Source: Amycolatopsis vancoresmycina (GTDB lineage: Bacteria; Actinomycetota; Actinomycetes; Mycobacteriales; Pseudonocardiaceae). Taken from it: a stretch of DNA of 64,000 nt. Below the pieces are notes generated by a model, which saw only the letters and a program-made list of their open reading frames with translations, was not told the DNA's origin and did not search any database. The position numbers were made by a program, and so were the translations under genes. This document shows positions 59,741 to 64,000 of the stretch, piece after piece. Every line of letters starts with the position of its first letter. Positions within the stretch are counted from its first letter, which is position 1. The stretch covers positions 310,001 to 374,000 of the forward strand of contig NZ_JNYY01000003.1 in NCBI RefSeq assembly GCF_000716785.1, in the 5' to 3' direction.

Positions 59741-61528
59741 ATGCCGAAGAACAGGTTGGGTGTGCCCGGGGAGCCGGTGCCGCGGGGGAAGCGGCCGGTG
59801 GTGGCTGGCGAGAGTCGGGACGGGCCGAGGGCCGGGGAGATCGGGGCGGAGCCGGCTGGGGGTGGGCCCGGGACCGGTGGGGAGCCTGCCCCCGGCACGT
59901 CGGCGGCGGACGGGCCGGGGAAGGGAGAGCGGGTCCCGCGGGGGAAGCGGCCGCTGGGGGTGGCCGAGTGGGGCGGAGACCGGCCGGGGGTCGGAACGGC
60001 TTCCGGTGCGCCGATGGCGGGTGGAGGACCTGCCGCCGGCGCGCCGGGAGCCGGCGGTGTGGCCGTTGCTGCTCCGCCCGTTCTCCTGCGGCACCTCCCG
60101 CCGCCGAAGTCCGCCGTCGTGCCCATGCCGCCCGCCGTCCTGCCCGCTGCCGGGCTTGCCGGAACGGCCGCCGCCCTAGTGCTGCCCGTCGACCGGCCCG
60201 GCATCGGGTGGCTGCTCAGCGGGCTGGCAGTGGCCGCCGGTGTCGTCGTGGCCGATCGGCGGTCCCGTGACGGCGAGCCAAGCGCTTTCACCTGGCGTAA
60301 TGCCGCCTGGACCGGGCTCGCCCTCGCGCTGCTCGCCATGGGCACCGTGCGGGCGTCCGGGTGGCTGTTCGCGCTGTGCGTTCTCGCCGCCGTCGTGGCC
60401 GGGTCGCTGGCCGTGGTCGGCGCACGGACCGTCAACTCCGTTCTCCACGACATGTTCGCCCTGCCCGTCCAGGCGCTCCTCGCCCTTCCGTGGGTCGGGC
60501 GCGGCGTCGGGCGCTTCGCCGCCCGGCGTGACGGGGTCGCCCGGCGGATCGCGCTCGCCGTGCTCGCCGCCGCCGCGCTCGTCGGGGTCTTCGTGCCGCT
60601 GCTCGCCAGTGCCGATGCCGCCTTCGCCGCCGTCGTCGACGCTCTGGTGCCCGATCTCAGCGTCGCGACGCTCGTCCGGTGGTGCGCCGTCTTCGCCGTC
60701 GTCATGGCGGTCGTCGCCGGGGCGTGCTACTTCCTCGCCGCGCCACCGCGACGCGCGTCGGGCGATCGTCCACACCGGACGGGATACGGTCTGGAGTGGA
60801 CGGTCCCGCTCGTGGTGCTGATCCTGGTGTTCGGGGTGTTCGTCGGGGTCCGGCTGGTCGTGCTGTTCGGCGGTACGGAGTACGTCCTGCGCACCAGCAA
60901 CCTGACGTCCGCCGAGTACGCGCGCGGCGGCTTCTGGCAGCTGTGCGCGGTCACCGTGCTGACGCTCGCCATCGTCGCCGCGGCGCTGCGGTGGGCGCCG
61001 GACGCGACGAAGGCCGACCGGCTCCGGCAGCGCGTCCTGCTGGGCACCCTCAGCGCACTGAGCCTGGTGCTGGTCGGGTCCGCGTTGAGTCGCATGTGGA
61101 CGTACCAGGAGGCGTACGGCTTCACGGTGCTGCGGCTGCTGGTCGAGGTCTGCGAACTGTGGTTCGGCGGGCTGTTCGTCCTGGTTCTGGCGGCGCTGGT
61201 CCGCCTGCGCCCGGCGTGGCTGCCCCGCGCGGCGGTCGCCACGGCCGCGGGGGCGCTGCTGGTGCTGGCGGTCCTCGACCCGGAACGCCTCATCGCCGAC
61301 GCCAACCTCGACCGCGCGGCGGCCGGCAAACCCCTCGACCACCGCTACCTGGCCGGCTTCTCCGCCGACGTGGTCCCGGCCGTCTCGGCGAGGCTGCCGG
61401 AACCGCTGCGCACGTGCGTGCTCCGGCAGGTCCTGGCGGCCGGCACGGCGGACGGCTGGCCCGCCTGGAACCTGAGCCGTTCGACGGCCCGGGACGTGCC
61501 GCTCGCCCCGGCGGCCGCCTGCGGCTGA
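59741..61528 (+). CDS. DUF4173-like multi-helix membrane protein
   Basis: A 595-residue protein: about 125 residues of low-complexity Gly/Pro/Ala/Glu with VPRGKRP twice (13-19 and 65-71), then about 12 membrane helices. In the membrane part RTVNSVLHDMFALPVQALLALPWVGRG, given as a span, and the ending region MWTYQEAYGFTVLRLLVEVCELW are typical of DUF4173/DUF4153 proteins of actinobacteria. The ATG at 59741 is preceded by GGGAG. It may go with the two-component system 70 bases upstream. Function unknown. Confidence 0.8.
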   Translation: MPKNRLGVPGEPVPRGKRPVVAGESRDGPRAGEIGAEPAGGGPGTGGEPAPGTSAADGPGKGERVPRGKRPLGVAEWGGDRPGVGTASGAPMAGGGPAAGAPGAGGVAVAAPPVLLRHLPPPKSAVVPMPPAVLPAAGLAGTAAALVLPVDRPGIGWLLSGLAVAAGVVVADRRSRDGEPSAFTWRNAAWTGLALALLAMGTVRASGWLFALCVLAAVVAGSLAVVGARTVNSVLHDMFALPVQALLALPWVGRGVGRFAARRDGVARRIALAVLAAAALVGVFVPLLASADAAFAAVVDALVPDLSVATLVRWCAVFAVVMAVVAGACYFLAAPPRRASGDRPHRTGYGLEWTVPLVVLILVFGVFVGVRLVVLFGGTEYVLRTSNLTSAEYARGGFWQLCAVTVLTLAIVAAALRWAPDATKADRLRQRVLLGTLSALSLVLVGSALSRMWTYQEAYGFTVLRLLVEVCELWFGGLFVLVLAALVRLRPAWLPRAAVATAAGALLVLAVLDPERLIADANLDRAAAGKPLDHRYLAGFSADVVPAVSARLPEPLRTCVLRQVLAAGTADGWPAWNLSRSTARDVPLAPAAACG

Positions 61529-61563
61529 ACCGGACCGGCGGGCAGCGCGTGGTTAAGAGTTAC

Positions 61564-61608
61564 GCGGAAGCCACCGGGCCGTCGTGGGGGCGACCCGGCG
61601 GCTTCCGC
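61564..61608. terminator. Terminator hairpin between convergent genes
   Basis: GCGGAAGCCACCGGG pairs with CCCGGCGGCTTCCGC at 14 of 15 positions around a 15-base loop, between the convergent stops at 61528 and 61621. Confidence 0.7.
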
Positions 61609-61620
61609 GCGCGCAAAGCG

Positions 61621-61983
61621 TCAGAACGCGAACACGCCGTCCGAATCACGATCGGCTTCGCACCGGTTCGGGTACGTCGTGCTGTACGACACCGGTTTGC
61701 CGTGCCAGGTGCCGATCGCCGTCACGTCCACCGGGGCGTAGATCAGCGTGCACGCCTGGTGCCGTGCGGTGATCCGCGAGAAGTCGCCGCCCGCGCCGGA
61801 CAGCACCGCGCACGCCTTGTCGCGCTTTGGGTGCGTGCCGCCGGTCGGCTCGCACGTCAGCAGGACCGAACCGATGCGGTTGGCGGTGTCGTGGCTGGTC
61901 AGCTGCAGCGTCGAGGCCGGGGGTTGCGCCGGCGCGAGACAGCTGAGGCTCATCAAGCATGCTGCGAGGGGGATTATGGCCAT
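61621..61983 (-). CDS. Subtilisin-inhibitor-like (SSI) secreted protein
   Basis: A 120-residue exported protease inhibitor. The signal peptide ends near APA-QPP (about residue 19). The SSI framework is clear: SVLLTCEPTGGTHP, KACAVLSGAGGDF, CTLIYAPVDVTAIGTWHGKPVSYS (span) and NRC. Cys44, 58, 78 and 108 can form the two SSI disulfides. The reactive bond would be Leu80-Ile81, where SSI has Met-Val, suggesting subtilisin or chymotrypsin-like targets. The mature part is slightly shorter than Streptomyces SSI. Confidence 0.87.
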   Translation of the reverse strand: MAIIPLAACLMSLSCLAPAQPPASTLQLTSHDTANRIGSVLLTCEPTGGTHPKRDKACAVLSGAGGDFSRITARHQACTLIYAPVDVTAIGTWHGKPVSYSTTYPNRCEADRDSDGVFAF

Positions 61984-62011
61984 ATCGGTTCCATCGGCAC
62001 GCCGAAGCCGA

Positions 62012-63649
62012 TCACTGTGCTGCACGTCCGGGTGAGTCTTCTTCGCTCGTCCGGGTGAGGTCCCACGCCAGCAAAGCGACGTACAGCGAGAGCATCGTCT
62101 CCGGTTCCTCCAGCCGGACGCCGAGGACCTGCTCGATCCGGGCGAGCTGCTGGTAGTACGCCGTCCTCGACGTGTGGGCCGCCGCGGCCGCCGCCGACTT
62201 GTTGCCGCCCTGCTCGCAGTAGTGCCGCAACGCCTGTAGCAAGCGGCTGCCCGTCGCGGCGTCGCGCTGCAGCAACGGGCCCAGCTCGCGGGAAGCGAAC
62301 GCCGTCACGCGCTCGTCGCCGGAAAGCAGGTGCAGCAGGCCGCGCAGGCGGACGTCCGACAGGCGGTGCACCACCCGGTCCGCCCCGGTCCCCAGCGCCG
62401 CCGCGGCGACCTGGCTCGCCTCCAAGAGCGTCCGGCGCGCTTCGGCCGGTGACGTCACCGTCGTGCCGACCGCGAGCACGGCCGGTGCGCTGCCGCGGGC
62501 CTCGTGGACGTCGGTGGCGAGGCGGTGCAGCACCGCGTCGGCGTTCGCCTCCGGGGACAGCGCGAGCAGCGCCCGCACACCCAGGTCGTCCGTCCCGACC
62601 AGCGCCGACACCTTCGCGCGGCGCGCCGCCAGCACCGTCGCCTCGGCCAGCTCGCGCAACACCGGCGGCGTCGACAGCGCGGGCCGGGACGTGCCGGTCA
62701 GCCGCGGCCGCACCGCCAGCCCGACCAGCTGCCGCCCGGTCAGCGGCACGGCCAGGGCCGACGCGCGGGCCAGCAGCTCCGCCGTCGGCGCCGGCGACGC
62801 GAGCAGCTCGGCGAGGAGCGCGCGGTGGGCCTGGCGTTCGAGACCGTCGGCGTCCTTGGCGACCAGCCGGTGCACGGCCAGCGCGGACGCGGCCCGCTCG
62901 GCGACCACCCGGTGGCGGTGCGGCGGCTGGTCGGCGCAGACGACGATCAGCCGGCCCCAGTCGTGCCCGCGCGCGCCGACCACGGTCACCAGCCAGCCCG
63001 AACCCGGGTGGTAGCCGGTCCGCTCGCCGACCTGGACCACCCGCGACCGGGCCGGCCAGCCGGTGAGCAGCTCGGCCGGGTCGGTGCCGGCCGCGTCGTA
63101 GGCGAGGACCTCGTGCGACAGCGTCTCCAGCACCACCGGCTGCTCGGTCAGCCGGGCGACCTCGCCCAGGACGACGCCGGGTTCGGCGCCCGCGACCGTC
63201 AGCGCGGTGAACGTCTCGTGCACGCGCTCGGCCGCACGCAGCTCGGCGACCTGGGCGTCGACGATCTGGCCGTTGACGGCTTCGGTGACGCTCACGAACC
63301 GCGTCTCGCGCGAGAGCGTCACCAAGGGGAGCCCGTGCTCCTCGGCCGCCTCGACCAGCGCGGCGGGCAGCCGGTCGCTCCAGTGCCGGACCAGCTCGAC
63401 CACGACCCCGGCCGCGCCGACCCCGGCCAGGTCGGCGACGTACCGGGCGAGCGCCGGGCCGTCGTCGGGCAGCGCGACGCCGGTGGTCAGCACCAGCTCG
63501 CCGCCGCGCAGCAGGTGTGCGATGTCGGCGACCTCGGCGACGTGCGCCCAGCGCACCGGCGCGTCCAGACCGGCGGCACCGGCGACGACGTGCGGGCGGC
63601 CGTGGCGCAGCACCGGCAGCGCGAGGACCTCGGCGACGGTCGGGTACAT
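62012..63649 (-). CDS. PucR-family transcriptional regulator
   Basis: A 545-residue regulator. The N-terminal PucR ligand-binding domain runs from PTVAEVLALPVLRHG to GVVVELVRHWSDRLPAALVEAAEEHGLPLVTL (span, about 110-140). A central GGDEF-like CdaR domain follows, and the C-terminal HTH has YCEQGGNKSAAAAAAHTSRTAYYQQLARIEQVLG (span near 495-530). The ATG at 63649 behind GAGGAG begins the domain. It is divergent from mmsA, so it probably activates mmsA and perhaps the pyrimidine operon 5 kb away. Confidence 0.93.
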   Translation of the reverse strand: MYPTVAEVLALPVLRHGRPHVVAGAAGLDAPVRWAHVAEVADIAHLLRGGELVLTTGVALPDDGPALARYVADLAGVGAAGVVVELVRHWSDRLPAALVEAAEEHGLPLVTLSRETRFVSVTEAVNGQIVDAQVAELRAAERVHETFTALTVAGAEPGVVLGEVARLTEQPVVLETLSHEVLAYDAAGTDPAELLTGWPARSRVVQVGERTGYHPGSGWLVTVVGARGHDWGRLIVVCADQPPHRHRVVAERAASALAVHRLVAKDADGLERQAHRALLAELLASPAPTAELLARASALAVPLTGRQLVGLAVRPRLTGTSRPALSTPPVLRELAEATVLAARRAKVSALVGTDDLGVRALLALSPEANADAVLHRLATDVHEARGSAPAVLAVGTTVTSPAEARRTLLEASQVAAAALGTGADRVVHRLSDVRLRGLLHLLSGDERVTAFASRELGPLLQRDAATGSRLLQALRHYCEQGGNKSAAAAAAHTSRTAYYQQLARIEQVLGVRLEEPETMLSLYVALLAWDLTRTSEEDSPGRAAQ

Positions 63650-63781
63650 GGCTCCTCGGATGATCGGCAGGGACAGACTGTACGGCCGCGACGGCGAGTC
63701 CGTACACGTTGCCGATGGCCTGGCGTGGCGCCCGCACGGAGACTCTGGGGGGACGTTGCCGCCAGCGAAGGAGTGCCCGCC

Positions 63782-64000
63782 GTGACCGACCGCATCAGCC
63801 ACTGGATCGACGGCAAGCCGTTCAGCGGGACCCCTGCGCGGACCGGCGAGGTCTTCGACCCGGCCACCGGCCAGGTCCGGGCGCACGTCGACTTCGCCGG
63901 GGACGCCGAGGTCGAAGCCGCCGTCGCCGCGGCCAAGGCGGCGCTGCCGGGCTGGCGCGGGACGTCGCTGGCCGGCCGGACGCGGGTGCTGTTCGCCTTC
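63782..64000 (+). CDS. mmsA: CoA-acylating methylmalonate-semialdehyde dehydrogenase (partial)
   Basis: Only the first 73 residues lie in the window. HWIDGKPFSGTPARTGEVFD followed by PATGQVRAHVDFAGDAEVEAAVAAAKAA and the RTRVLFAF segment are the start of MmsA. This enzyme makes propionyl-CoA or acetyl-CoA from methylmalonate or malonate semialdehyde, the last step for thymine, uracil, beta-alanine and valine breakdown. AAGGAG stands before the GTG. It is divergent from the PucR regulator. Confidence 0.88.
   Translation, partial: MTDRISHWIDGKPFSGTPARTGEVFDPATGQVRAHVDFAGDAEVEAAVAAAKAALPGWRGTSLAGRTRVLFAF

Overview
The window is 64 kb of very GC-rich, densely coding DNA with GTG starts, frequent 4-base gene overlaps (GTGA/ATGA) and actinobacterial markers: F420-type PPOX and LLM oxidoreductases, an IdeR-type iron box, a DasR-type site, and mycobacteria-like order in the nadD-rsfS-gpgP-octT-degV-comEA-comEC-holA-rpsT-lepA-hemW region. 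It most resembles the chromosome of a Pseudonocardiaceae member such as Amycolatopsis. That placement is inferred from gene order and codon style, not from a search.

Layout. 1-8.7 kb: the tail of a probable obg, proB, a 21-bp tandem repeat array, a divergent SDR/TetR pair, argS with two small oxidoreductase genes, an MFS transporter and a RecQ helicase fused to a phosphoribosyltransferase-like domain. 8.8-23.1 kb: the conserved housekeeping block nadD, rsfS, gpgP-like, octT-like, degV, comEA, comEC, thrC (behind a SAM riboswitch), holA, a GC-rich repeat array, rpsT, a DMT transporter, a VOC protein, a methyltransferase and lepA. 23.2-37.9 kb: accessory genes, including a Uma2 protein, a pentapeptide-repeat membrane protein, a chitin-type GH20 hexosaminidase next to a DasR-like site, MarR, nitronate monooxygenase, amino-acid permease, hydrolases, a secreted RNase/barstar pair, and a GH5 glycanase with a ricin-type lectin domain. 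37.9-43.6 kb: a complete assimilatory sulfate reduction operon (sirA-cysX-cysH-cysD-cysN-chelatase), translationally coupled throughout and preceded by a short RRHVDL-type leader peptide and mutually exclusive hairpins that can hide the sirA ribosome binding site. 43.7-52.9 kb: VOC protein, hemW, quinone reductase, a TetR regulator with a four-iteron operator array, a siderophore-interacting protein with an iron box, a class C beta-lactamase-like hydrolase, an orphan HsdR-N nuclease and a secreted peptidase. 53.0-57.8 kb: a reductive pyrimidine/hydantoin catabolic operon (NCS1 permease, nitrilase-type ureidopropionase, dihydropyrimidinase, LLM flavin oxidoreductase). 58-64 kb: a two-component system, a DUF4173-like membrane protein, a subtilisin-inhibitor-like protein, a PucR regulator and the start of mmsA, which probably takes over downstream products of thymine or valine breakdown.

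Regulation is unusually legible. At least nine genes have a TANNNT -10 box 6-8 bases before the start codon and no ribosome binding site, the pattern expected of leaderless mRNAs. Most convergent ends carry long GC-rich hairpins without a T tract. No tRNA or rRNA gene, CRISPR array, transposase or prophage was seen.
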